The notes under the pieces are model-generated. The model worked only from the letters and a program-made list of their open reading frames with translations. It ran no database searches and was not told where the DNA came from. This document shows positions 16,194 through 25,352 of a stretch of 39,819 nucleotides of DNA, in pieces; the first letter of the stretch is position 1, and the number at the start of each line of letters is the position of its first letter. Origin of the DNA: Thermoplasmatota archaeon. GTDB taxonomy: Archaea; Thermoplasmatota; Thermoplasmata; Thermoplasmatales; Thermoplasmataceae. The stretch spans positions 1 to 39,819 of the forward strand of contig JAMCUD010000081.1 in the NCBI GenBank assembly GCA_023379355.1, in the 5' to 3' direction. A program made the position numbers and the translations under genes.

Positions 16194-18035
16194 ATGGCAC
16201 GGGATCAAAAGATAGAGGATTTTCTTAGTTCCAGATCCATTTCAGCTGTAACATTCTCCAGGGACGGAAGGATGGTGGCGTACACATCATCAAGGGTCTA
16301 CAAGGAAAAGAAGAAGGCCGTTGAAGGTTCAGTGGTGGTCAGGGATTTACAAACCGGAAAAGTTGCGGGATCGTTTTCTGAGTCAGGGGCGAGGTTTTCC
16401 AATCCCAGGTTCAGCCAGGATTCCAGAAGGATTGCTTTCTCTTCATCGGACGGCGATGACAATTTCCTGCACATTGTTGATCTGGGGACAGGAACAGGCG
16501 AGAAGATTGTTCTGGGATCACCAGCACATGGCCTTGAATGGATGGCTGATGGTACCATACTTATTCTTATGACTGACCCGCTGGATAAGGAGAGGAAGTT
16601 AAGAAAGGAAGGTGGCGATGACGGGTATTTCTTCGAGGAGGAGGACAGGTACCAGTCCCTTTATCATTATGTTCCTGGGACAGGTTTCTCGAAGCTTACG
16701 GATTCTGTTCAGGTATGGGAGTTCACGGTTTCAGGATCCAGAATTGCCATGGTCACGTCTCCGGATCCGCAGGAGCAATCCTGGTACCATGGAAGCATTT
16801 CATCAATGGAGTACGGCAGTCGGAAGATTTCAAAGCTATACACCCCGGAATGGCGTTCAGTAGCCAGGCCAAAATTCTCAATGGATGGCGAGAAAATTGC
16901 ATTTTTGGAATCGCTCTGGAGCGATCGCGGGGTCACCTCCGGCGACATACTTGTATACAGTGTTGAGTCGGGAGAGACCACAAATATAACCGTTGGTTCA
17001 AACAGAAGCTTCTCTGACATGTCATGGGATGCCCAGGGAGATCTCCACGTACTCTGGTCTTCAGAGTGCACCTCAGGAATTTCAGTGTTTGACGAAAAAT
17101 CTTTCAGCGATGTTTGGAGTGCCACTGGAACGGTATCTCCTTCATTTGCACCTGAATTCTCCCTTTATGGGAACAGTTACGCTTTCGCATTCCAGGATTC
17201 CACCATGCCCCAGGAAGTTTTCATGCTTTCAGAAGGTAAGCTTAAAAAGATCTCAGACGAAAATGCCGCACTGTTGGACTGCACATCCTATCCTGCAGAG
17301 GTGGTAAGGTGGAAATCAACAGATGGTCTTGAATGCTATGGCGTATTCCGTTCGGCCGGGAAAGATAAGCCTGTTATTGTATACATACATGGGGGACCAA
17401 CCTCTTTCTCTCCCATTACGTTCACTGACAGGTACGCCTTCCTCCTGTCGGAAGGCTTCTCCATTTTCATGCCAAATTACAGGGGTAGCACGGGAAAGGG
17501 CAGGGAATATGCAGAAGCAAACAGAGGCGACATGGGTGGAATGGATCTCCAGGATATACTGTCAGGAATGGACTACCTTAGGGATTCTGGAAGAACCGCA
17601 TCAGGCAAGTGGTTCATCACCGGCGGATCTTACGGCGGGTTCATGACCTCGTGGGCAATCACGCAGACAGACAGATTTTCAGCAGCCGTAGGCCTGTTCG
17701 GCATATCCGACTGGGTGAGCTTCCACGGCACCACCAACATACCGGACTGGGATTCCATTCATTACAACGATTCCCAATACACAGGAAAGAAATTCAGGAA
17801 ATTCTCACCGCTGGAATATGTTTCATCAGTCAAAACACCGGTTCTGCTGATGCATGGCAAGGAAGATCCCAGCGTGCCTCTCGGACAGTACCTGCAGTTC
17901 TACAGGGCGCTGAAGGACATGGGCAAGACTGTACGGCTTATCATATTTCCAAGGGAGGGGCATGGATTCATGGAGAGGGATCACATTCTCATGAGCCTCA
18001 GGGAGACAGCAGCATGGTTCAGATCCCACCTATAA
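16194..18035 (+). CDS. S9-family serine peptidase (acylaminoacyl-peptidase/DPP-like)
   Basis: This 613-aa prolyl-oligopeptidase-family enzyme has an N-terminal beta-propeller (about residues 1-370, with repeated DG.+.AF/Y blades such as FSRDGRMVAYTSS and FSMDGEKIAFLES) and a C-terminal alpha/beta-hydrolase domain. The catalytic triad is S479 in GGSYGGFM, D558 in GKEDPSVPL and H590 in REGHGFM; the oxyanion loop is YIHGGPTSF. It has no signal peptide, so it probably degrades peptides in the cytoplasm after uptake. The exact class (aminopeptidase-like versus oligopeptidase) cannot be fixed from sequence. Its 3' end overlaps the opposing aminotransferase gene by six bases. Confidence 0.93.
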   Translation: MARDQKIEDFLSSRSISAVTFSRDGRMVAYTSSRVYKEKKKAVEGSVVVRDLQTGKVAGSFSESGARFSNPRFSQDSRRIAFSSSDGDDNFLHIVDLGTGTGEKIVLGSPAHGLEWMADGTILILMTDPLDKERKLRKEGGDDGYFFEEEDRYQSLYHYVPGTGFSKLTDSVQVWEFTVSGSRIAMVTSPDPQEQSWYHGSISSMEYGSRKISKLYTPEWRSVARPKFSMDGEKIAFLESLWSDRGVTSGDILVYSVESGETTNITVGSNRSFSDMSWDAQGDLHVLWSSECTSGISVFDEKSFSDVWSATGTVSPSFAPEFSLYGNSYAFAFQDSTMPQEVFMLSEGKLKKISDENAALLDCTSYPAEVVRWKSTDGLECYGVFRSAGKDKPVIVYIHGGPTSFSPITFTDRYAFLLSEGFSIFMPNYRGSTGKGREYAEANRGDMGGMDLQDILSGMDYLRDSGRTASGKWFITGGSYGGFMTSWAITQTDRFSAAVGLFGISDWVSFHGTTNIPDWDSIHYNDSQYTGKKFRKFSPLEYVSSVKTPVLLMHGKEDPSVPLGQYLQFYRALKDMGKTVRLIIFPREGHGFMERDHILMSLRETAAWFRSHL

Positions 18036-19103
18036 TTCATTTTCAACGAACCTGGTGAAGACGTCCATGGCTTCAGCAAATTTCAACGGATTTCCGGTGA
18101 AACAGATCCTGAAGCTGCGTGGTTCCCCAAAATAGTCTCCCGGATCTAGGAAAAGTCCGTACTTTTCAAGTGCCAGATCGCAGAGATTCTGTGAATCCAC
18201 GTTCTTGGTATACCTAACCAGGCCAAATGGTGCATGGTGAGGCATATCCCAGCTAATACTTTCATGCGTTTCCACAACCGAAGAGAGTATCTTCAGGTTT
18301 GGCTGCACTATTTTCCTGGAACGTTCCTGGAATTTTTTCCTGTTAAGAAGACACTGCCCGGCTATCCAGAGGGGATATGAAGGATTCCGGGTGCCTGTTA
18401 TGGTCCTGATAATGTTAAGTTTCTGGATCTTCTCACGATCGGCCACTATCCAGCCAACACGCATTCCCGAGAACCCATAGAATTTTGTAAGGCTACCATT
18501 GATTATGAGATCGGGATTACCGTCATAAACACTGTGAGGTTTCTCTTCCATCACGAACTCCAGGAATGCTTCGTCGACATATACCAATCCATTTTTTCCA
18601 ACCGACTCACGGAGTTCTGCGAGATAATTTCCGGAATGAAGGTTTCCCAGAGGGTTGTTAGGGTTAGAGAGAAATACGGCTTTCCTTCCGGATTTTGTCG
18701 AGATGCTGGAGGGCAATTCCCGGTACTGATAACTTTCCACCGGGTTCCCCATGTTACGTGGAACATTGAATATGGGCTCGTACTCGGGAATGCCTGTAAA
18801 GACACTCATGCCATAAGCTTTTGAAAGCAGGCTTATGAGAAATATTGCCTCTGATCCGCCAGTGGTGAGAAACACATCATTCATGTCGTATCCGTAGAGA
18901 TCGCAAAGGATTTTCTTGAAATAGCCGGCTGTATCACTGGCCTCCCTCTTCATGCTTTCAAGGGAGGTATCAATTCCCATGGATGCAAAGTCAGGTTCAT
19001 CAAGTCCACTGAGGGAAAGATTATATTTTGCAAGATGCATCTTATCTTCTATCCATCGTATAAGCCGTATGTCCTCAGGAAAGTTATCTTTCATTTTCCC
19101 CAC
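18030..19103 (-). CDS. PLP-dependent aminotransferase, class I/II (HisC/CobD-like)
   Basis: This 357-aa fold-type I enzyme shows the key residues: GGSEA for the phosphate loop (around 82-86), SNPNNPLG with N150, YVDEAF with D177 that holds the pyridine nitrogen, and SLTKFYGFSGMRVGW with the Schiff-base lysine K207. R332-like SFRICFTGN near the C terminus would bind the substrate carboxylate. The closest recognisable families are histidinol-phosphate aminotransferase and threonine-phosphate decarboxylase; no his or cob genes lie nearby, so the substrate is open. The gene starts inside the end of the epimerase gene (13-base overlap; a second ATG three codons in is possible), so the two are coupled. 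Confidence 0.85.
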   Translation of the reverse strand: MGKMKDNFPEDIRLIRWIEDKMHLAKYNLSLSGLDEPDFASMGIDTSLESMKREASDTAGYFKKILCDLYGYDMNDVFLTTGGSEAIFLISLLSKAYGMSVFTGIPEYEPIFNVPRNMGNPVESYQYRELPSSISTKSGRKAVFLSNPNNPLGNLHSGNYLAELRESVGKNGLVYVDEAFLEFVMEEKPHSVYDGNPDLIINGSLTKFYGFSGMRVGWIVADREKIQKLNIIRTITGTRNPSYPLWIAGQCLLNRKKFQERSRKIVQPNLKILSSVVETHESISWDMPHHAPFGLVRYTKNVDSQNLCDLALEKYGLFLDPGDYFGEPRSFRICFTGNPLKFAEAMDVFTRFVENEL

Positions 19104-20056
19104 CCCATCTGCTGGAGGGTCTCTTCCACAGCCCTTTCCACAGCCTGATCACTGTTGAGGGAATTCCTCCAGCCCGTCGCAAAAAGTTTGGACACATCAA
19201 GCTGGGCTATCTTTACATCACCTGCCCAGCCCCTGCCGTCTTTTCCTCCAGTGTAACGGAATTTAACATCATGGAGTCCCATCTTTTCAACCACCTTCTG
19301 CGCTATTGTGGTTACTGATGTCATCTCCCTGTTTCCAAGATTTACTATCTCAGTCTTCTGCATTCTCTCATGAACGAAAATCATTGAGGAAACGCAGTCG
19401 GAAACATGCATATAGGACTTTTTCTGCGTACCATCTCCAAGAATTTCAAGTTCTTTGCTGTTTTTCTGAAGTTTTTTAATGAAATCAAAAATTACTCCAT
19501 GCGTGGAATTCTTCCCGACAATGTTGGCGAACCGGAATATTGTCCCCCTTATGCCATAATAGTGAGAATATGCAGTTATGAAGCCTTCGCCTGCCATCTT
19601 TGAAGCCCCATAGCTGGAAATCGGCATATAAGGTCCGTAGTCCTCGGGTGTGGGAAGTTTTGAAGCCTCGCCATAAACAGTGGAGCTTGACGCAAACAGT
19701 ATTTCCTTCACATCATTCTTTCTCATGTATTCAAGCAGGCTGAATGTCCCCACCACGTTGTTCTTGAAATCGACCTCAGGGCCATTTGATCCGTTCCTGA
19801 CATCAGAGTTGGCCGCGAGGTGTATCACAACATCAACATCGTTGAGATCATCCATTTCAGGAAGGGAAGAGATATCTGCATTTATGAATCTGAACCCCTT
19901 AAGATTTCTATATTTCAGTATATATCGATCATCAACATTAGAAAGGTTATCCACAACAGTTAAGCGGTTAGATTCAGACAGTTTCTCAACCATATTGGAT
20001 CCAATAAATCCGGCGCCCCCGGTTATCAATACATGTTTGCCGTTCACCAGTTTCAC
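19091..20056 (-). CDS. NAD-dependent sugar-nucleotide epimerase/dehydratase
   Basis: This 321-aa extended short-chain dehydrogenase resembles UDP-glucose/galactose 4-epimerase. The NAD motif GGAGFIG is at residues 13-19, the catalytic pair is Y149 and K153 in SYGASK, and the serine/threonine partner lies in FASSSTVYGE around residue 125. GDGTQKKSYMHVSDC is the usual late motif that contacts the sugar nucleotide. It probably makes a precursor for glycans on the cell surface or on archaeal lipids. It precedes the aminotransferase gene and follows an MFS gene at 42 bases. Substrate is inferred only at family level. Confidence 0.9.
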   Translation of the reverse strand: MKLVNGKHVLITGGAGFIGSNMVEKLSESNRLTVVDNLSNVDDRYILKYRNLKGFRFINADISSLPEMDDLNDVDVVIHLAANSDVRNGSNGPEVDFKNNVVGTFSLLEYMRKNDVKEILFASSSTVYGEASKLPTPEDYGPYMPISSYGASKMAGEGFITAYSHYYGIRGTIFRFANIVGKNSTHGVIFDFIKKLQKNSKELEILGDGTQKKSYMHVSDCVSSMIFVHERMQKTEIVNLGNREMTSVTTIAQKVVEKMGLHDVKFRYTGGKDGRGWAGDVKIAQLDVSKLFATGWRNSLNSDQAVERAVEETLQQMGWGK

Positions 20057-20098
20057 TCACCCATGTATTCTTTTGGCTCTCAAATAGGATTTGGTCGA

Positions 20099-21295
20099 TC
20101 AGATCCTGTAGCTGCGATATCCCAGATAAAACGCAATATCATATGCGATCTTTATGAGTGCGGCAAACATGAACACTCCCTGGGGATAAAAGTCCATAAG
20201 CAATCCGGATATCGCTGGCCCAGGAACCTGCGCCCCGTTCCTGACACCAAGAAAAATTGAATTTGCGGAAACTCTTGAGTCAAGGGGAATTTTTGTGTTA
20301 GTGAAACTGTCCCTTGCAGGAACATCCATCTGGCTTGTGCTCTGTCTCAGGAAGAGAAAAATCTCGCTTACTGCCAGTGCATGGAAGATCGGAACGAGGA
20401 AAAGCATTGCGTTGCTAACGAGATGGGTGTAGACCATTGTTCGCACAAGTCCGATTCTTCCTGACAGGTGCCCTGAGGCTAAAACGGAAAGCGCCGTGAT
20501 AACGTTAACGCCTACGAATATCAGGCCAGCCTGAGAGAGCGTTATCCCGTAAACATCTTCAAACCATAGTGATATGATTGCGGTATTCACAATTCCTCCA
20601 CCAAGGGAATCCACGCCGAACAGGATCATAAGCTTACGGACGTCATGTCTTACCGCCGGATCTGCTATGGTCCTTTCCGCCTGGCGTTGCTTCACATCAG
20701 GGAAATTCATAGAAATGTACAGGATCATCTGAAGGACCGAAAGTATAAGGTCAATGAAAAAAATCAGTGCAAAGTCATTTTTTCCAAGCGCAAATATGAA
20801 ATATGACGCTATGGCGCCACTCCCGTATGATGCGAAATTATAGATGGAGAACATGGCGTTCTTTTCCCTCTGGTTCTCTGAGTATGAGCTGATTGTAAAC
20901 TGTTCCAGGGACTGGTTCGCAGAGTAATCCCTTCCTCCAAGGGAAAGCCCTCCGACCACCAGAGCAGATATGAGGGCAACGGGATTCCTTCCTATAAAGA
21001 GAATTGCCATTGCAACCGTAAGGGCAGAGGACAGAAAGACCAGCCTTGCCTTTGTGCGCCAAGGCAGGGCAGTATAAACGTAGAGGAATAGCGTTGAAAT
21101 ACCGATACTGGCAAATATGACAAGCGAGGTGCCGATGGGTGAGTATCCGTGATCGGACAGAAAGAATGGTACGCTGACTGCTAGCGATACAAATATGAAT
21201 GACCGCACGGACTTTGTTAGCGATAGAAGGATGCCACCCCTGTGCATGCCAGACCCCAGTTCGCCTGGGGTTTTAACAGTTAGCCTGGATTCCAT
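20099..21295 (-). CDS. MFS transporter
   Basis: This 398-aa protein has about 12 hydrophobic segments, in two six-helix halves separated by a charged central loop (MNFPDVKQRQAERTIADPAVRHDVRK). The second half has an MFS loop (SGHLSGRIGLVRTM). The conserved late stretch RQSTSQMDVPARDSF resembles a group of archaeal and bacterial MFS carriers of unknown substrate in which this loop is strongly conserved. It lies upstream of, and in the same direction as, the epimerase and aminotransferase, possibly as one unit. Substrate unknown. Confidence 0.85.
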   Translation of the reverse strand: MESRLTVKTPGELGSGMHRGGILLSLTKSVRSFIFVSLAVSVPFFLSDHGYSPIGTSLVIFASIGISTLFLYVYTALPWRTKARLVFLSSALTVAMAILFIGRNPVALISALVVGGLSLGGRDYSANQSLEQFTISSYSENQREKNAMFSIYNFASYGSGAIASYFIFALGKNDFALIFFIDLILSVLQMILYISMNFPDVKQRQAERTIADPAVRHDVRKLMILFGVDSLGGGIVNTAIISLWFEDVYGITLSQAGLIFVGVNVITALSVLASGHLSGRIGLVRTMVYTHLVSNAMLFLVPIFHALAVSEIFLFLRQSTSQMDVPARDSFTNTKIPLDSRVSANSIFLGVRNGAQVPGPAISGLLMDFYPQGVFMFAALIKIAYDIAFYLGYRSYRI

Positions 21296-21480
21296 GTGAA
21301 GTTACATGCCCAATATTATGTCAAACGATGGCCAAGTGATGGAATCTCTCCCATGGGTAGGTTCGTTTCCGCTGTTAATCTGGGCTATTTTTCATTTATG
21401 ATCAGGAAGAGAATTACACCCTAACTTATGGCTGAACTGAGTATGGGAAAATTTTTATCAGTGCCTGATTTCGATATCAC

Positions 21481-22656
21481 ATGCCGAAGAGAATAGTTGT
21501 TGTAGGGGCCGGTGCCGGCGGTGGCCTTGTAGCAAGCAGGCTGCGAAAGCTCCTGCCAAATGGAGAGACTGAGATAACAGTCATTGACAAATATGGCAGG
21601 ACCGACTTCCAACCGTCTTATACTCTGGTCGCACTTGGAAACAGGGAACCATCCCAGATAAGTGTAGACATGGAAAACTTTTCAAAGACCGGAATCAGAG
21701 CAATAAAGGGGGAGGTTACTGATGTCGATGCACAGAATCGCACAGTTACTGTATCGGGACAAAAGATTCCATACGACATCCTGGTACTGTCACCTGGAGT
21801 GAAGTTTGATCCGAAATCCTTTCCGGGATATGAGAATGCTTTCCATTTCTGGGACATGGAGAGTTCCATGGAACTGAGAAAGCAGATAGCCACTTTCAAG
21901 GGGGGAAAAATTGTTCTTGGCGTAACAACGCAGATGTATAAATGCCCCCCCGGTACCGTGGGAAATGGCAATGATGCTGACGATTACTTCAGATTAAGAG
22001 GAATCCGCCAGAATGTAGAGATCACAGTGGCCCATTGGGTTCAGAAACCTATGGGAATGTTCGGGCCAGTAATATCCAATCCTGTGACAAAATGGCTTGA
22101 GGAAAAGGATATCAACGGGATATACGGCTTCAAGCTCTCCAGCATTGATGGAGATAAAAAACAGCTGATTGGCGAATCCGGAGTAACTGTGGACTACGAT
22201 CTTGCCATAGTGGCACCTCCACACAGGCCAAGCGATTTTGTGGCAAAGAATCCTGATCTGAAATCTCCGACGGGATGGCTTGATTCCAACATAAGGAATT
22301 TCAGGAACAGCAGGTTTGATGATATTTATGGAATAGGGGATGCAATTGCACCATCCATTGGAATAGGAATGGCGGGTGTATTTGCACACTTCCAGGCTGA
22401 TACTGCTGCTTCAATGATAGCCGGGGACATCCTGGGTTCTTACGATCCAGTCCCTTACAATACAATAGGATTATGTGCATCAGACACAGGAGATGCTGGA
22501 TGGATAGCATACTGCGACTTCAGGAAGAAGCTCACTGTTCCAGACACGCTGTTTCCCGACTGCAGATCCATGGGTAGGAGCAAAATACTGAAACTTGCCC
22601 ATGCAATATATGAGAAGTATTTCCTGGCCAGTGTCTACGGGGGGTGGTATCAGTGA
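21481..22656 (+). CDS. sqr: Sulfide:quinone oxidoreductase-like flavoprotein
   Basis: This 391-aa FAD disulfide-oxidoreductase-fold protein opens with VVVGAGAGGGL (FAD phosphate binding, residues 6-16). It has LVLSPGVKFD in the middle and DDIYGIGDAIAPSIG near the C terminus, which contacts the flavin. C155 (YKCPPGTVG, the SQR/flavocytochrome c motif) and C332 (GLCASDTGD) fit the redox cysteine pair. The C-terminal tail (IYEKYFLASVYGGWY) is amphipathic, as in monotopic SQRs. It would pass electrons from sulfide or polysulfide to the quinone pool. A TATA-like ATTTTTAT lies about 27 bases before the ATG. It overlaps the DUF1641 gene by four bases. Confidence 0.88.
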   Translation: MPKRIVVVGAGAGGGLVASRLRKLLPNGETEITVIDKYGRTDFQPSYTLVALGNREPSQISVDMENFSKTGIRAIKGEVTDVDAQNRTVTVSGQKIPYDILVLSPGVKFDPKSFPGYENAFHFWDMESSMELRKQIATFKGGKIVLGVTTQMYKCPPGTVGNGNDADDYFRLRGIRQNVEITVAHWVQKPMGMFGPVISNPVTKWLEEKDINGIYGFKLSSIDGDKKQLIGESGVTVDYDLAIVAPPHRPSDFVAKNPDLKSPTGWLDSNIRNFRNSRFDDIYGIGDAIAPSIGIGMAGVFAHFQADTAASMIAGDILGSYDPVPYNTIGLCASDTGDAGWIAYCDFRKKLTVPDTLFPDCRSMGRSKILKLAHAIYEKYFLASVYGGWYQ

Positions 22657-23126
22657 CCGCGGACGACGGAAAGCGTGAGGACATACTTGGAAAACTGGCA
22701 GAACTTGAACCTACCATAAACACCCTGCGTAAATTGCAGGAATCTGGCCTTATGTCCGTTCTGGATGCTATTGCAGAGCAATCCGACAATCTGTTTAACT
22801 ACGCCAGCACAATGGAACTGCTGGGGGCAGCCTCAGCTGTGGTAAAGCTACTTCCTATCCTCAGCCAGGTTGCTGGACTAGTCGATCCGGACGATCTCCA
22901 GGAGAAGCTTGAAAGGATCCCTTGGAAAGCCCTTATAAATCTATTCACGGCACTCCTCGATTTCGTGGGCAGCGATCTGATGACCATAGAGCCTCCCGAA
23001 GGAAAGGGGAAGACCCTGAAACTGCTATCCGAGGTAAGGAGTCCTGAGATGGAATATCTTATCAGGATACTGCGGGCACTCAGCACAAGGATGATGGCTG
23101 AACTGAGGGAGCAGAGAAAGAAGTGA
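22653..23126 (+). CDS. DUF1641 protein linked to SQR
   Basis: This soluble helical protein of about 157 residues has the DUF1641 pattern: LFNYASTMELLGAASAVVKLLPILSQ, and the C-terminal SPEMEYLIRILRALSTRM. DUF1641 genes frequently sit beside sulfide:quinone oxidoreductase and formate dehydrogenase-type genes; their role is not known. The start is taken as GTG at 22653 because it overlaps the sqr stop as GTGA; an alternative in-frame GTG lies three codons upstream at 22644. The coupling suggests that the two proteins are needed in equal amounts or interact. Confidence 0.82.
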   Translation: MTADDGKREDILGKLAELEPTINTLRKLQESGLMSVLDAIAEQSDNLFNYASTMELLGAASAVVKLLPILSQVAGLVDPDDLQEKLERIPWKALINLFTALLDFVGSDLMTIEPPEGKGKTLKLLSEVRSPEMEYLIRILRALSTRMMAELREQRKK

Positions 23127-23140
23127 TGCCAGCACGAAGG

Positions 23141-23917
23141 TCAGGAGAGGAACTGGTAGTCGTAGAGTATCATGACATCCGCACTATTGTCAATCTCCCT
23201 GACCCGTGATATGCTTTCCTTGGCGTTTTTAAGATTCTCTGAGAAGCACGTGAAAACTCCGGCCTTCTGGTCTGCAATGGAGAACACAATCTGAGGAGAA
23301 AGGAATTTGGAAACTTTTTCCACGGATTTTGAGAAGATTGAGTATAGAACAACATCACCGCCTGATAGGTCAAGTTCAGTTATGACTCCAATCAGGTGAT
23401 TCTTCAGGAGCAGGTTGAGCCTGCGCTTGGCCGTCATGTAAGGCAGGTCAAGGGTACTTGATATATCGGTAACGGACATCCTTGGATCCTTTCTCAGGAG
23501 TCCTATGATTTCGAGATCGCTGCTATTTATGTTCATGCCGATTGGCCTTTCTGGAGGTATATATTGCATTACCGGTTCCCCAAGCTTTGACCTGGCATCA
23601 GAGAGTTTGAAATGAAGGTCATCAATATTCTTTCCGGAAAAACCGTAAAGGTTCACCTCCTCAAGGCACTTTATCTTCGAGAATACATCACCCTGATAGT
23701 CCAAGTCCGTCTTGAAGGCGGCAAAGGCACTCAACTGCCCCATCAGGGCGGGATTAACGTGCAGCGCGAAACGCTTGATTATCTTCTCTTCAATGAGGCG
23801 GTTGATCCTGTAATTCAGTGCCTGCGCGGATATTCCAACATCCATTGCTATCTTTCTCTGGGGAACTCTCCCATCCCTGAGCAGGCTGAATATGATCTTC
23901 TTGTCAGTTATATCCAT
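23141..23917 (-). CDS. AsnC/Lrp-like winged-helix regulator with two HTH domains
   Basis: This 258-aa protein has an N-terminal AsnC-type helix-turn-helix (LRDGRVPQRKIAMDVGISAQ, about residues 13-50), a middle beta/alpha region, and a second HTH-like segment around residues 127-180 (LRKDPRMSVTDISSTLDLPY). It lacks a clear RAM (Lrp ligand-binding) signature in the middle. Two HTH domains in one chain are seen in a class of archaeal regulators. The gene is convergent with the sqr-DUF1641 pair and lies just downstream of the aromatic genes, so its target cannot be told from position. A TATA-like CAATATAATC precedes its ATG by about 15-25 bases. Confidence 0.8.
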   Translation of the reverse strand: MDITDKKIIFSLLRDGRVPQRKIAMDVGISAQALNYRINRLIEEKIIKRFALHVNPALMGQLSAFAAFKTDLDYQGDVFSKIKCLEEVNLYGFSGKNIDDLHFKLSDARSKLGEPVMQYIPPERPIGMNINSSDLEIIGLLRKDPRMSVTDISSTLDLPYMTAKRRLNLLLKNHLIGVITELDLSGGDVVLYSIFSKSVEKVSKFLSPQIVFSIADQKAGVFTCFSENLKNAKESISRVREIDNSADVMILYDYQFLS

Positions 23918-23968
23918 GTACCTGATTATATTGAGACAGACCAGATTAACATTGCTATTTTTTCTGCA

Positions 23969-24628
23969 TCAGCGGTCTTTGGGGCTGCCTATTATGGAGT
24001 TTAAAGCCCTGAGTGCAGATTGAAGCACATCCGCAGAGTATGGATTCAGCCTGATTGTATCCATCAGTACGTCAGGGCTTTCTGAATCCAATATGCTGGC
24101 AACAGACTGAAATTTCAGGAACGATCCCGTCTTAACGTCATGGGATTCCCAACCCATCTCATGGCCTATGATGGAGAGTATATAGGGCTTGACGAGCAGA
24201 TCGGACATCAAACGATCATGATCGTCTGCGGTCATTGACCTCATGACTGAATCGGGAAATATTCCGGATACGATGCCTTCAGATCCTTCCACAGAAAGAT
24301 CACTCACATGCACAATGTCCCTGAAGCTCTCATTGCCAATGGTCAGGGGCCCAAAGAGTGGATGTATGCTGATTATCTCTCCAGCATACATCTTGAATGG
24401 CCTTTTGACAGAACTGATTTCTATCAGCTTTTCCCTCTGGCTGCTTCCCTGAATCATGGAAAGTGCAGCCGAAACAGGGACAGCCAGTATGGCAAAATCA
24501 ACCTCATCCATGAATCTATCATTAAATTCCCTGCCATGTATTCCTATGGTGCTGATTCCCCGCGATCCCAGGTAATTCATTGCAGCGGAACCAAACCTTC
24601 CACCGTAGCCAACGATGCCGATCTTCAT
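23969..24628 (-). CDS. tyrA: Prephenate dehydrogenase
   Basis: This 219-aa NAD(P)-dependent enzyme would convert prephenate to 4-hydroxyphenylpyruvate on the path to tyrosine. It begins KIGIVGYGGRFGSAAMNYL (Rossmann GxGxxG variant), then FAILAVPVSAA and EISSVKRPF, with the family signature ISIHPLFGP carrying the catalytic histidine. It is shorter than many TyrA proteins because the C-terminal dimer region is reduced, as in some archaea. It overlaps the chorismate mutase gene by four bases (ATGA), so the two consecutive steps chorismate to prephenate to 4-hydroxyphenylpyruvate are translationally coupled. Confidence 0.88.
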   Translation of the reverse strand: MKIGIVGYGGRFGSAAMNYLGSRGISTIGIHGREFNDRFMDEVDFAILAVPVSAALSMIQGSSQREKLIEISSVKRPFKMYAGEIISIHPLFGPLTIGNESFRDIVHVSDLSVEGSEGIVSGIFPDSVMRSMTADDHDRLMSDLLVKPYILSIIGHEMGWESHDVKTGSFLKFQSVASILDSESPDVLMDTIRLNPYSADVLQSALRALNSIIGSPKDR

Positions 24629-25224
24629 GAAGTCACAATTCTGTACTTTCTGAGAGGTGCTGTCAGCGTACTCAAATTCCTGAGAACGAGAGTGTTGCTG
24701 TCCGGCATTTCAACCGAGCATCCTTTATTGGAAAAACCAATACATATGTCCACTGCTTCCGAAGGTGGAGCCCCATTGATTATGTGTCCGCCAGAGTACT
24801 GGAGAGATATCCTCAGAATCTCTGGTATATTGGAAACAGAATAAAATTCCACGCCCGGTGCTGATATCAGCCTTCCAAGAATCCATAGAAGTCCATCCTC
24901 ATCGCCCCGGAGTGTAGTTTCCGCGGGAATGCTGGCTGCGTTGGAGGCCATGCTGGATGATTCCTGGCATCGGATGGAAAATTCAAACAGTGAATTCAGG
25001 ATGGAATTGAGAACAAAATCCCCCAGATCAAGCTTCCTGATAACGTCAAGCTCCCTCTCCCTGACCCTGAAATCGATCCCGGCGGAATTCTTGACGCGGG
25101 CAATTTCCCTTGACAGGGCAATTCTTTGGGAAAACAGCCTGATTATATCCATTGAATTGGCTAGAAGCCTGTTCCTCATGGCTTCAAGATGATTCTCAGT
25201 TTCCGGGGCAATAAAGGCAATCAC
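24625..25224 (-). CDS. aroQ: Chorismate mutase (AroQ type) with an unrecognised C-terminal half
   Basis: This 199-aa protein has an all-helical AroQ-type chorismate mutase domain in its first half (about residues 12-92): LEAMRNRLLANSMDIIRLFS, SQRIALSREIARVKN, and DFRVRERELDVIRKL, with the arginines expected to bind chorismate. The last about 100 residues (beginning near AETTLRGDED) do not resemble prephenate dehydratase, ACT or other usual AroQ partners that I know. They contain SGGHIINGAPPSEAVDI and a beta-rich end. The start used is GTG at 25222-25224; an ATG 15 codons later is possible. It is followed by tyrA with a four-base overlap. Confidence 0.82.
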   Translation of the reverse strand: MIAFIAPETENHLEAMRNRLLANSMDIIRLFSQRIALSREIARVKNSAGIDFRVRERELDVIRKLDLGDFVLNSILNSLFEFSIRCQESSSMASNAASIPAETTLRGDEDGLLWILGRLISAPGVEFYSVSNIPEILRISLQYSGGHIINGAPPSEAVDICIGFSNKGCSVEMPDSNTLVLRNLSTLTAPLRKYRIVTS

Positions 25225-25352
25225 TCCTTATTTCTCTCATGACATGCTGTATCATATCATGCATAAAAGCTTTTTCTGGAAATGTGGCCTGATTGTAAGT
25301 ATCTGAACTGAAAACCCATGATTATTATGCCATTGCGCATTGGAAGTTACAT

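Noticed and set aside
16107..18035. Longer 642-aa version of the S9 peptidase
   Set aside because: The added N-terminal residues cover both divergent promoters, and a TATA box 25 bases before 16194 supports the shorter form.
17323..18058. Alternative-frame open reading frames within the S9 peptidase gene
   Set aside because: The catalytic triad and length support the main frame, and the other frames have no recognisable protein features.
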